DNA from: Nautilus pompilius
Lineage: Eukaryota > Mollusca > Cephalopoda > Nautilida > Nautilidae
Assembly (NCBI GenBank): GCA_018389105.1
Contig: JACATO010000692.1
Coordinates: forward strand, 598,501 to 662,500
Length of the DNA stretch: 64,000 nucleotides
Direction of reading: 5' to 3'
Part shown: positions 33,850 through 45,949 of the stretch, in pieces
How positions within the stretch are numbered: position 1 is the stretch's first letter
How the letters are laid out: every line of letters starts with the position of its first letter
The notes under the pieces: generated by a model
Told to the model about the DNA's origin: nothing
The model's input: the letters and a program-made list of their open reading frames with translations, nothing else
The model's database searches: none
Position numbers and translations under genes: made by a program

Positions 33850-35689
33850 TGGAATACACTCTATCAGCGAGATAACCGACTGATTTCTCGCGAGAATGAA
33901 TTCCTGTCAAAAAATTTATGTGAAAAAATAATTCGATAAGCGCAGTTAATTCTGAGTTATGAAGTTTATCACTTTATTATTTTAAAAATGTTTCTAGTTT
34001 GTTTTGCTTTGTTTTCCGCGCAATAATTATATTTAAAGATCACCTTGGGAAAAAAAAAATAACATCACAAATCGAAATATTTGGGCAACTTCAGCAATTT
34101 TGCATTAAATAATCAATCGATATTTAAATACAGGTTTTTCGGTTGTTGTTTTTTTCTTCTTCTTTTCTTTTTCTCTGTCTTCAACTCTTCAAAAATCGTT
34201 AAATTCAATATAAAAGTCGCCCTCGGTGGCAGCACGAACTATTCTTATTTTCTAAAGAGTTTACGGTCACCGCGCTCGAAATATCTCGAGAAAGAATAAC
34301 AGCACGAGTACGTGCGCACACCTTTAGTTTGATTGATTTATTGCCAAACAACGACAAACTGAAAGTACGAGTGAAATCATGTGCCGAGTAAGGATACTAG
34401 AATGACAGATTTAAAAGTGCTTTCTAGATTAGATAACTCGCTCTCAATAAAGAAAACCATTTTATTTCGCCTTTGGCCTGATAGTTCGTTCTAGTACATC
34501 GTCCTTCCACAGCTTTATTTTTCAGCCTTAAAAGTAATAAACCCGTCGATAATATATATATATATAATAAATTATAATGAGATAGGATGGATAACAAACT
34601 GTAAAAAGGAACATCGCTTTTAATCCACTGTTTCTCAATAAGTAGATTTTAGAAAATGCTGAGATAAACTATAATTATAATAGATAGATATTATGGTGAC
34701 CAAATAAGTCGCCTGGAATTCCGCGGAAATGAATTTACGTGTTTTCCTTTACCATGCAATTGTCACCATGAATCTTTCAGATCGCGTGCGCCAGGAGCTC
34801 TGCACTCTCTGCCTGCGCCCAACATTACGGATCCAGTATCGAAACGTTCAGTCAGCTCTGACATCGCTGTTTGGTAAACGGAAAAGTAGCATCGATTTCT
34901 GGGGTAACTTAGGCCCGCAGTGTGAACTGGTAAGTATTTTGTTTAGTGAAATAGTTCGGAAGCTATTGATTAGCAGTCGTCACACAGTACCGTGGACTGG
35001 AGTTCAGTGACGTTATTGCTACCATGTGATTTCTCTCTCGAACACCGTATAAACGCAGGTGACTACAAAAGGTCTACTGGTACGGTGAAGGTAACGTTTT
35101 TCTAATCACAGAGTCAGAGTGATGTCTGCATGTCAATGGCGAAGCAACATAAGTGGTGGACATTTAAAACGCAAGCATCAAACAGCAGCAAGCGATGTTA
35201 AGGACAATCACACGTGGTTTCCGCAGATCTAATATTATAGACGACCACTGTTACTGTTTTGACTAACACTGGTTTGGTAGATTGATCTGTTAGTTATTGC
35301 TAGACGTTATTATGTATTATAAGCTCACTGTTTCTTCAGCAGTTGTTTGCAATAGCATTAGGACTAATAATTATGCATATGGCCATTTTAAAATGCAAAA
35401 ACTCCATAAGGCATGTAGCAAACTATTTACTGGGTTAAATAAAACTATTGACGAGGTTTTGCTCTACTATATTAATTTTGTTTGTATTAATTTTCAGTTG
35501 ACCCAGACGGACCACCAGGAATTCCTTATATAGCAAAGGAGCCAGCACCAGCTGCTCAAATTGCAGTGGACTCGCATCCTACACAAAATGCTCGGTCAGG
35601 GATGTACGACCTCGCAGCCTACACCTGAGCTAAGGCTGAGACTGAAGCCAACAGCAACAGACTTACTGCTGTCAGAAAAGGACTCGGGT
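33850..35689. other. non-coding stretch
   Basis: AT-rich. The 93-codon frame at 34729-35010 and the 78-codon frame at 35297-35533 have no recognisable domain. Confidence 0.5.
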
Positions 35690-37380
35690 ATAAAGCATAA
35701 TTTCTGCTACTCGCTCAGTAAATACCCTTGCTTGGTGTACAGCCCTAACTGCGATGGTGGATCGTGCATTGATTGTGCATTAACCCTGCCCCCTCCACAC
35801 ACACACCCCAAAACTAGAAGCGCTAGTCAACAAGCCGTTCGTTCACAAGAAAGACAGAAATGGTTTCTGTGATGCAGAATCATCTTAAAACAGAATATCA
35901 CCAAAAGCAAAGTCAGATGGCAGGATTTGGTAATCAAGCTAAACAGTCCAGGCTACATCGGCCATGCATATTCGAACACAGAGAGTTTGTCTTGTCTTGT
36001 AATCGTCAGTGCTCCGCAGTGGAATGGCGGGGGGGGGAAACCGCGAATTAACTGGAATTCCAGGCAACTTTCTTGATCTATTGCGTCTACTTGCAGGGCA
36101 TGACACTGTTGTAAAAGATCGTCCGGAGCAACCATCAATCTGAAACGTACAGCACATAAGCCCTAAAACACAGAAATACAATGGGAATCTAATTTGTAGC
36201 TCTGTCATCGATGAAGTGGATCAAGTGAAGGAAGCCCGTTTGTTCACCATTTTAGCGAATGAAGTTCCTTCTCACAGTAAGGAACATTTGGCTTCTTTAC
36301 ATTCAGTTTGTGGATTTCCATTCCATCATTTGTGAAGAAACTTGTTGAGTTTACCCATCTTGAGAGAACTAGAGGAGAACATATTTAGCTTGCAATTTCG
36401 AAAGCGATTAGATTTTTAGATTGGATATTTTCCATTTTAGAGGCCAAGGGCTTGATGGTGCGAGCAACATGTCTAGCAGCAGGAAAAGGGTCAGTGGACA
36501 AGTTCAGGAAGAAGCACTGGTATCAGTGCGTATCCACTGTGCGAGGTACTCCTTGAACCCGCTACTGGTTAACTGCTGCTGAATATTCAGCGCAAGAAAC
36601 GTGATCGGTTAGCTGAAAGAAATTTGTCAGTTACGACGCCAGGAGGAAACATTTTCTAAAAGCGATTATAAACCACCGCGTCCAGAACGCCTCTCAACAC
36701 AAGACTTTGCTGTACAACCAAATGGGCTGAAAGGCAGGAAGCTCAGCAGAGCCCCTTCTATCAATATTTGTCTGCATCGCCAAGTTTCTAGAAGTTATTG
36801 CGTATGACCTACAAAGAGGACTACAAGGAGGTGACAGAAGTAATCCCGACAAAAAATTTAAAATATTAACCAGTCTATCGGCTTCAACCAAATACGATTA
36901 CATCACATTCTTTTTTCGTAGTTTATGGGATGTTAACACTCATTGGCAGCCTCTTATCACGACAAAGCTACAACAACAGCGGAGCGGTGCTGAAGATGAC
37001 TTCAGCAGAATTTTTCAACACGTAGACAGAATGGCCGAATCTGTTGGGTCAGGATCCGAAACGAAAAGGATCGCTCTTTTTCTTAACGTCAACAGCAGCA
37101 ACAGAATTCTTTTACGTTTTCACGTGTCAGTAATCTTTATCCGATGTAATGGGCAAACCCTAATCTGTTTGTTCTGCTGAGCATAGCCTGCGCAATACTC
37201 GTAACCAGATGCAACTGTGAAAGGTCCATCTCGGTCCGGAGGTTCGTGGATGAAAGTAGGAGAAATGCTGTGGGGCCTTTTCCACATTAGCGAGGCAGCG
37301 ACCAAGGAGGATAAACATCCTGGCCTAAGGTATGAGAAATGTAAGGCATCAGCTGCTTTCTTTATGATTTGCATTTACCA
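35690..37380 (+). pseudogene. second ZMYM1-like hAT transposase relic
   Basis: Plus-strand remnants lie in the order of a hAT protein with a TTF-type zinc finger. Around 35695-35780, YSLSKYPCLVYS with DGGSCIDC resembles the TTF finger. At 36061-36121, GNFLDLLRLLAGHD begins the DUF4371 region. Near 36190, VIDEVDQVKEARLFTILANE follows. At about 36439-36483, RGQGLDGASNMSSSR matches the conserved hAT RGQGYDGASNMS motif. Around 37174-37260, LLSIACAILVTRC and NCERSISVRRFVDESRRNA match the dimerisation domain. Stops and frame changes occur throughout. I found no TIRs, so the element borders are unknown. Confidence 0.8.
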
Positions 37381-38734
37381 AAATCGCCAATCGTCGGACG
37401 CCACGTGTCTCACTGTACTTGGACGTCGCAAAAAAAAAAAAAAAAACTATTTTTTTAAAAAATTCTGAATATGGGCACGCAGCCTTGTTGCTGAATCTCC
37501 ATTACTAAAATGAAGCTCAGCAATAGCTCCCGACTTACCACCAGCATACGCCCTAAAGAGAACACGTTCATGGCGTCAAAGGTCAGCAATAACTGTCTGT
37601 CAGGGTGGAATGACTTTTTGGTCGCCCTGTATAACGGAAAATTAAGCGTAAACGATCTAAAAACACACGAACAGTGGCCCTGAATGGGCTCTTTTAGTCG
37701 ACTTTTCGCGATGGCAGCTCTGAAATGCCATAATCGGAATATTTTACTTTTGTCTAACCCTTTTCAATCTGAATCCGTATTAAGCGATACGATATTCACG
37801 ACATTTTACCGCGAGCTGATCGCCCGCTTGTTGCATCTATTACAGCTTCTGTCTTATTTATTAAATTCCCATGTAAAGTGAGAAAATACAGTCAAGGCGA
37901 AGGACCGGTTAATTCTACTTAGACATAACGTGGAGGATAAATCTAAGCAGAAAGACTTTAAAATCAAATAACCAGCAAACCCCCCCAACATTAAAAAAGA
38001 AACAGAAAGAACGAGATCTGATTATTATTCTTTTTGTAAAGTATCCATTAAGATCATTCGGTTTTATCGAGTTTGATTTTCATCACCGACTATTTGAATT
38101 TGTTGCTTTCATTAAGTTATCTCGTTGGTTTAAATGCCCGATTATTGCATTTCTTTTTTAAATTCACAACATTCTCGAGTTTGCTTGTTTGTTGTTGTTG
38201 TTTATCCCCCCTCCACAGCTTCAACAACAGAGATGGCAGTATCTATAACCGGAACGGTGTTTGCCATGGCAACGTGATGTGACGTCAGCCGACTCTCATC
38301 CGCGATAGCGGTTAATGAGAAAGGAGAAAAGTGAAAATAAAATATATAGATCTTTTTATCCCAGCGTTCTATTCGCCGAATATTCGATTTGTTTCAGAAC
38401 CGATCGTTTTCCATGGAGAGAGAAGGCCAGCACCAACAGAACAGGTGGCTGGGCATTCAGAAATCTTTGAATGGAAAAGCAAACAACCACCTTGAATTCG
38501 CGTCAACTCACCAGCGCCTCCTCACAGCCGAACAGGGAAGACTGGTGTCGTTCATTAAGGTGCAAAGCATCGTGGCGCTTCGGTTGACAATAGGCCAAAA
38601 AAGATTAATAAGATGCTTTATTCGATGCTGTTCTACCCGTTAGGTTTAAAATACAAAAAAGCTGTTAGTCGCCTACCTAGACCGCACTAAGTGCAATTCT
38701 CTCACCATAGTAAGGTGGCCGTGACGTTTCCATT
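37381..38734. other. non-coding stretch
   Basis: Poly-A run near 37429-37446. An isolated TGACGTCA is at 38280. No gene recognised. Confidence 0.5.
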
Positions 38735-38800
38735 TGTGGGGCTTACTCCGGATACTCCGGTTTCCCTCCCTCCGCCGCCCTCCTCTGCCAGAGAGGTCAG
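38735..38800 (+). repeat. possible SINE-like conserved motif
   Basis: The phrase TACTCCGGATACTCCGGTTT resembles the widespread invertebrate repeat phrase with CTCCGGGTACTCCGGTTTCC. A diverged relative occurs at 60285-60310. The borders and head are not visible. Confidence 0.3.
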
Positions 38801-39811
38801 ACGCGTTATTGGGCACATCCGGATGGCGCATTTGCTAGCGGTCCGGATCCTGTTGGGCAACTGTTTCTAGAGAGAGTGTGGGGCACTTCCGCGAAACGCC
38901 GGTGTTATTCCAATCGTTGGCTGACTCAGCGATCTCCTACGTCCGGTTTTACCGCGTAGGTGTAAGACCCCCTCGGCGGTGACGACAGACCGCAATAATA
39001 ATACTTAAAAAACGGAGCCTCGGAATTATTTAAGTAAAGTTGTTGCTTTTTGCGTGTCCCCCCGCACGAAAATATCTAGCAACATCTTCCGCATTCACTC
39101 CGCCGCGATTTTCCTCCAAACGAATGAAAAACAAATCGTTTAGATAGACGAAATCCAAAATTATCTTACTTCAGCCACTTTTCTATTTATAAACCGATTA
39201 TTCTTCTAGACCTCTGCAAAGTAGATAAGCATTGTTCTTGCTATATATAACTGTAGTTATTTATTCCTTTTATAGAGCTACAACGTTTTTAAAGCCCACT
39301 ATGTTTTTAAATGCCGAATGAACAAGTACTGGGGTGACTATAGCCAATTAACATATCTCTTTTTAAGTCCGTGTAAAGAGATTGTCTGTATACGAAGAGC
39401 AGAGACGGAGCCAGTGACCGACCACTTTTGGAAGGAAGCTTCGGGCTACTTGACTGCTTGTGATACGTGTTCAGTACGGGGTAAAAACAATTCTTGCTCT
39501 GTCCGGCCAACTCAGTAGGGGTCCTTATTATGTATACACACACACAAAGGGCGCTCAAATAAAACCAGCTAAAATAGCATTTCGCTCCGGCCTTCCTAGC
39601 AGATGCGGACGCCGATAGGGGCCGCGAATGGCAGGGCGTCCGCGCTGAAATATTTCACTCTGGCTTATCAAAGTTTTTCTTTTTTTCAAAAATCATCGCG
39701 ATCTTCACTATCGCCAAATGGTAGTTTCTTAGAAGAATATTTTAAACGAACAAAAAAAGAATAATTACAATTTTAGAGCACATTACATACTGTATGTGTG
39801 GCTGGTAATTA
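38801..39811. other. non-coding stretch
   Basis: No gene recognised. Confidence 0.5.
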
Positions 39812-39812
39812 A

Positions 39813-39845
<33 letters not shown>

Positions 39846-39868
39846 GTTGTTGTTGTTGTTGTTGTTGT
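39812..39868. repeat. compound (TTA)n(TTG)n microsatellite
   Basis: About 11 TTA units pass into about 8 TTG units. Confidence 0.95.
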
Positions 39869-41510
39869 GAAAACTCTGCAGCCCGTATTATATTATTAGC
39901 TGGTTAAGAAAAGAGATACAAAGAGAAGATAATCTCCGGTACATTCGATGTGAGGGATGAGCTTTGTCCTGAAAAACGACGGGAAAAGACGCGAATTACT
40001 TTCTATCTTTACACCCATAATTAGCATATTTTTGTTATGCATTTTCCCCCCTTTATTATCACTAGATCTCAAAATACCAACTTTTTTCAGTGTAATAACA
40101 AATGAATCACGTGACCGAGGTTTTGCGAGAGAACGACGCTACATGTACAAAAATTCAAACTCAATTTTTTAACGATTTCACTGATATGTTTTTATCTATT
40201 TGTTGCCCCCCCCCTCGAATGTGAAAGGTAGTAGACGTGCAAAGCGAAAGTGTCTTGAGCGGAATCTCTTTCCTTTGGTTCTGCTGGAGATTCCACCTTG
40301 AAAACATTTTTTTAAAAAAAATTGATCGTTCGTTGATATAATCGCTGTAGATAAAAAACAAAAATGACAAAACTACTGAAAAAGAGCGTAGTAAGTTTTC
40401 CGAACAGAATCCGTTTATATTCAGCGAGTTCTGGAGTAATCAATGGCAGTAAGTTAGAGAAAGGTATCCGTTCATAGGAGAGAGAGTGAGAGAGAGAGAC
40501 AGAGAATGTCTGACTGACTACTGGGGCTTGGAATCGTTCCGCCATAGCCTCCAAGATAAGTAAAGTTCGGAATGTAAGTGGTTTGGAAAATAAAATGATT
40601 CTACCTTTTTTTCATTTAAAAAAAACAAAACAAAAAACCCCGAAAAACTTTTGGTATTAACAATCATAAAAATCAAACCAATTTAAAGCATAGAGACTTG
40701 CTCTGCTGGAACAGGACGCCGAAATACGGAATTTACCTCCCTTTTTTATTGCCGATATCGGATTGAGTTTAGGTTCTTTCTCTCTAGCTCATAATATTAA
40801 AAAAATATATATATATTTATATGATTAAATTTGAACAACAATAGTTAAAAGTCAAAACAAGACAAGATTGTTATATACCGCGAAATAACCTGCTTGTTTC
40901 ACCTTAAAGGGCAGCTTAAACGAAAGGCGCGAGACAAGAGAGCGCGACCTTGCACCGTGAACTCTTTGTTTTCTTCCACAGGCGAATCTAACTGTAGTCG
41001 CACTGCAAGATCATAATTGGATTTTTAATTACCGTAGACTCGCACAAACCATTTTAGGAAGATATCGTTGATCTCAGCGTTTTCAGTAAACTGTTCAGAG
41101 TTGTCCCGGAAACACAAAAAAAAAAAAAAAAAAAAAAATCACGCGGGAGCGCGCGAGAAATGACGTCAAAGAAACATCACGCGGCCCCTTCCTTGATTGA
41201 CTCTTTCTTTCTCTCTGTCCTCCCCACCCACTAATGTCGCAAGTGCGTATTATTTATCTTCCTGCAGGTGGCGGGTAATTTTTTTTTTAAAATTTGTCAT
41301 AATCAATTTCCATTGCTTTCGCAACAGAACTTCGATTCGGTTTCGTCAGGGTTAGGTGAGACTAATAACATCTAAGACGCGGACACAGGTATTAGAACAA
41401 GAAAGCAGAGGAAAAAACGCGAACCCACCCACGTTCGTTGTTCCCGTGGGCTGATTGAAAGTTTGTCTGGGGACTCGGAATATCGTTGTTCGTAATTTCC
41501 GTTAAAGAGT
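39869..41510. other. non-coding stretch
   Basis: AT-rich, with a poly-A run of about 25 at 41115-41139 and a TGACGTCA at 41161. No gene recognised. Confidence 0.5.
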
Positions 41511-41536
41511 AGAGAGACGGAGAGAGAGATGGAGAG

Positions 41537-41616
<80 letters not shown>

Positions 41617-41646
41617 AGAGAGAGAGAGAGATATAGAGAGAGAGAC

Positions 41647-41686
<40 letters not shown>

Positions 41687-42294
41687 GAGAGGGGAGAGGA
41701 GATATGGAGAGACACACAGAGAGAGAGACGGAAGAGAGATGGAGATATATGGAGAGACACACAGAGAGAGAGAGATATGGAGAGAGAGAGAGAGAGAGAC
41801 GGAGAGAGAGAGAGAGAGATATATGGAAAGCCACACACACAGAGGAGAGAAAGACGGAGAGATATGGAGAGACACAGAGAGAGAGAGAGAGAGAGTGAGA
41901 GAGAGAGATGGAGAGAGATAGGAGAGATGGAGAGATATGGAGAGACAGAGAGAGAGATGGAAAGAGAGAGAGAGAGAGAGATATGGAGAGACAACAGAGA
42001 GAGAGATGGAAAGAGAGAGAGAGAGAGAGAGATATGGAGAGAGAGAGAGAGGATGGAGAGATATGGAGACACACAGAAGAGAGAGACGGAGAGAGAGAGA
42101 GATATATGGAAAGACACACAGAGAGAGAGAGAGACGGAGAGATATGGAGAGACACACAGAGAGAGAGAGAGAGATATGGAGAGACACACACACAGAGAGA
42201 AGAGAGAGAGAGAGACGGAGAGATATGGAGAGACACACCAGAGAGAGATGAGAGATATGGAGACACAGAGAGAGAGACGGAGAGAGAGAGAGAA
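41511..42294. repeat. GA-rich minisatellite with ATATGGAGAGACACACAG unit
   Basis: After a pure GA run (about 41538-41608), the phrase ATATGGAGAGACACACAG recurs about 14 times, for example near 41702, 41748, 41862, 41934, 41980, 42059, 42141, 42174, 42223 and 42255. GA tracts and GACGGAGAG lie between copies. Several frames on both strands stay open for 140-290 codons. They are low-complexity Arg/Glu or Ser/Leu/Ile strings and are not called as genes. Confidence 0.92.
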
Positions 42295-43288
42295 GGTGGA
42301 ATCGTGGAATCTTTTATTCGCATTATATTTTTTTAAAAAAATAAAAGCGAAATTCAGAGCTTAAAATTTTTTTTTTTTTAATTAGAGTTTGGAAAGAGAT
42401 TTTCCCTGTGAGGTGAGGCCACTATTTTTTTTTTTTTTTAAGTTTAATGTCGCCTGGTAGATGTTGAGAATGGGAAAGATGCTGACGGTAGTTGGGGGTG
42501 ACGCGGGCGACACTGAGAAATAGCTGTATATATGCGCAAGCGGAGGAAGGAAAAAAAAAAAAAAAAAAGAAGGTCGGACAGAGAACGAAGGGGAAGTGCG
42601 AGAATTTATCTAAGCGACCGTCCGCAAATTTTCTAGGAATTTCTCCTTCCTCCTCCTCTGGCGGCGGGCGGACTACGTTTAGCGCGAAGACAACCCACGG
42701 GTGTTACCTCGATCCCGCGAACTATTTCTGGACGCGGTAGGCGGGCGGGCGGGCTGGCTAACCGACCGTTCGTTCGTGGCGTAACAGCTTCTTCGACTGC
42801 TTGTCGCCGTCGTGGCTGCGTCGTTTTCCCCCGGTCCAGACAGCATCTCGTCGTCACACCGCCGCAAAGTGCGTATTCTTATTTTCTGTGTGGTACCAAA
42901 CTGAAAACGAACTGGTTTCTCGCTCGAGCCGCTCTCCTCTCCCCCCACCAGCCATCTACCCCGCCGCGTACCTTGATCCGGGCTTCTTTCCTGCTGCTGC
43001 CGTTGTTGTTGTTGTTGTTGTTGTTTTTGTTTTTTGTTGTTGTTGTTGTTGTTGTTGTTTTTGTTTTATGGCGAAAATCAATCGGTTCTCTCTCTCTCCG
43101 CCCACAGTTGATTCTCCTCCTCCCTCGGGATCTCAGGCTAGGTGAGTTTTCGCACGAACGCCGGAGCAACCGGGTCGTTCGTTGGCGGCTGCCGCAGTTA
43201 ATCGGGGACGAGTCGCGGGAGGGGGTGAAGGGACGGACGGACGGACGGACGGACGGCGCTGTATCCCATAAGGCCATCGGCGGGCGGG

Positions 43289-43300
43289 TGCGCATGCGCG
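43289..43300 (+). promoter_or_regulatory. NRF1-like site
   Basis: TGCGCATGCGCG matches the NRF1 consensus (tandem GCGC-A/T half-sites). It lies about 160 bases before the start codon in the CpG island. Confidence 0.55.
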
Positions 43301-43457
43301 AGATCGGTGGCGGCTACGACTGGCGGCGGGCAGCGTTCGTTCGCCGGCGGAAAAAATAAAAAAAAAAAAAAAAAAGGAGAGAAAGAGGAGAAAAAAAGGA
43401 GAGGAGAGGAGGGGCGGGGACCTTTATTTCTCGCGGCCGGGTATAGAGAGAGAGAGG

Positions 43458-44126
43458 ATGTCAGACTCCCCGCACAAGGACCTGATCCTGGACACCATCG
43501 ACCGGCTGCGGAAGCGAAAGGCGCGGCCGGACCTGGAGCGGATCTGCCACATGGTGCTCCGCAGGTACGGGCTGGGCTCCGGGGAGACGGAGCGGCTGGT
43601 GGGGAAGCTGGTGGACGACGAGATCGTCTTCAAAGTGGAGTACAAGGGCAACGTGAGCTACAGGAACGCGGCGAAATGGCGGAGGAGCCGGATAGGCGGC
43701 GTGGTGATGAACTCGAGCCGGGCCAGCGAGAACCTGCGGAGCGCCATCGAGGCGCTCACCGGCGGCAACAACGACGACAACAACAACAACAACAACAAGA
43801 ACGGTGGTGGGGAGTCCAGGAGGGGCGCCAGCTCCGGCGACATCCAGAAGTGGCTCGCGGTCAACTACAAGGAGATGGCGAGGATTAACCTCCACGTGGC
43901 CCTGCAGAGGGAGGTGGACGCGAGCCGGGTGGGGCGGCTGGCGGACGGCTCGTACGTGACGCGCGAGCTGGTGGCGCCGAGGAAAGCGGCTCCTCCGAAG
44001 GAGAAGTCGGCGGACACCGCGACCGGCGGCAGACCTAAGAGTAAAGTCGGTTCCCGACAGCAGCAGGCCAAGAACAGCAGCAACACGTCGTCGTGTAAGC
44101 GCGGTCGGCCCACTTCAAAGAGAAAG
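43458..44126 (+). CDS. SAMD1: exon 1: winged helices and AT-hook
   Basis: Start ATG at 43458 has A at -3 and lies just after a GA run. [20 protein letters not shown] followed by CHMV, and later [13 protein letters not shown], are near-identical to the SAMD1 winged helix. An Asn-rich linker (residues 104-115) comes from an AAC run. The second segment, [20 protein letters not shown] then [17 protein letters not shown], resembles a winged helix and a matching region of SAMD1. GRPKSK and [10 protein letters not shown] are basic DNA-contact stretches. The exon ends in phase 0 at AAG|GTAGGT. It is GC-rich with strong G/C third positions, unlike the later AT-rich exons, because it lies in the CpG island. 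The frame reads through the donor to 44165, which would be the product if intron 1 were retained. Confidence 0.9.
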
Positions 44127-45912
44127 GTAGGTGGTACTGGCGAAGTGGGTGGGGCACTTCTCTGATCAGCTCCCCCCCCCGGTGTGAGGACGGAAAATAA
44201 ATACAACTCCTCCGAGATTTCAGACGAACCCTTAAAAGATTTAACTGACGTCCACTTAATTTTTTGTTATCCGACTTTTAAAAATATATATATAATGTGT
44301 AATAATACTTTGCATTTAATGTGGAGTCTGAGAACTTTCACTAGACTGTTGGATAAGCGAGAGAATTCTGATGGCGATTATAGGAGTTCCCGGAAATATG
44401 TTCCCAACATTTACATACCTGTTAAGGTGAGGAAAGGAAACTGCCTAAGAAGGGCGCATCATTGAGCGTGTACCTCGCTGACTTCCGGACACAGCAGAAC
44501 CAGTCGCTGCTTCCCCCCCTCCCCCCTGAAGGTAAAAGTCGGTCCTCACACCGGGCTGGCAATGAAGATCGAGAAAAGTTAATAACGAATACGGTTCACG
44601 TAACTCGCTGTTTGGTTTCCGTGTCAAGCTTTAAGACAAGAGGGGAGGAGCCCCCTTTTTTAAGTTAAAGGGATTTCGTCTCTGCTCCGTATTTTACTTT
44701 CGGTCGTTAGCTGGACTTTTAAGGAAACCGTCCGTCCGTGTCGGACGCCCGGTTGCCTGCCCGTACATGTTGTTGTGTTGTTTGTCCCCACTCAGCCATC
44801 GATCGATCGCTCCGGCCGTGAGTGAGATACTGTTATCGGCTGATTGATTTCTGGCCCGGCTCGTGCAAACTTTCGTTCGTTTGTTTGTTTGTTTAATCAG
44901 TAAGCTCCGGTCAGATGTACAGAACGAGGTAACCTTCCCCTTCGGGTGCCCGATCCCGCCCTCCCGTCACTTGGTCCTCGTCGTCGCTGCTGCTGCTGAC
45001 TCGGCTGTATTCATCATCATCATCATCATCGCTTGCTGTTTGTTCTCCGTGACCCACAAGTCGAGGTCATTTTAAAGATGGCGGCGTTGGTTGGTCGGCT
45101 GCTTACCTGAGAGAGAGAGAGAGAGAGAGGAGTTAATTTTTCTTTTAGTGCATCGAACGTATCCCCCCCCCCCCGGTTTGCTTACTAATCCCCCATCCCT
45201 CCCTCCCCCTCTCTCTCTCCATCTAAATGTCCCAACGTTGTTTTCTTTAATTCCGGTTACTCCGCACGTGCCGCGCGTAGCGACGAACGATATTCGATCT
45301 GTAGATTTTAATCGATTTTCTTTAGAATGAACAATAAAATCTTCCCTTTCCTGCTCCAAAATGTACATCACACACACACACACATCGGGCAGCAGCAGCA
45401 GCAGCATCAGCAGCAAAGACAAGACAGACAGCCCTACACTCCACGACGTGAGCGGCCCCACCGGCCGAATCCGGACTAGAACCGACCTTGCGCGCTTGCA
45501 TCATCGTTATCCGCCCGTAAAGTTAGCATCTTTATTTCTCGGCGACGACGACTGAGCGGATTACCGGCGGATTACCGGCGGGATGTGGCGGCGGCGCCAG
45601 TCAGGCGGGACAGATCACCGGCCGGCCGTACGTGACCGGCAAGGAACAGCGGCCGCTGACGTCATCAGCGCCGAGGATGACGTCGGAGACCATTCCGGAG
45701 TCAGTCTCGCCGAAACCGGATTTAGGGGATTTAGTGGCGAAAAGAGGCTAAAAAAGTACGTTTAAGAGGATCAATAATAACAATAATCCATTGTCATCCA
45801 ACTTTCGGTGTGTTGTCTTTTAGTCCCGTATATTATTGGTCTTCTCAACAGACTGACTAAGAATGAAATTCTTCCTTTTTCTCCTCCTGTTATTATAACC
45901 AACATCATTTAG

Positions 45913-45949
<37 letters not shown>

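Larger units (their letters stand above)
42580..44200 (+). promoter_or_regulatory. CpG island promoter and 5' leader of the SAMD1-like gene
   Basis: A sharp change from AT-rich DNA to dense CpG begins near 42640 and covers exon 1. It contains GGCGGGCGGGCGGGC (about 42738), a TTG run (43001-43066), ACGG repeats (about 43232-43255) and poly-A near 43359. An NRF1-like palindrome is at 43289-43300. No TATA box is obvious, as expected for a CpG-island promoter. The transcription start cannot be placed. The leader may contain an untranslated exon and intron. Confidence 0.7.

Noticed and set aside
41372..42336. Open frames of 140-290 codons on both strands
   Set aside because: They run through the GA/ATATGGAGAGACACA minisatellite. 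Composition is Arg/Glu or Ser/Leu only, and several frames are open at once.
42879..43295. 138-codon antisense frame upstream of the gene
   Set aside because: It contains Thr and Asn strings from the TTG run, shows no domain, and lies in the CpG-island leader.
43307..43888. 193-codon frame overlapping exon 1 in another frame
   Set aside because: It overlaps the winged-helix exon out of frame. It is Gly/Arg/Glu-rich as expected for a GC-rich shadow, and the real frame has clear domain identity.
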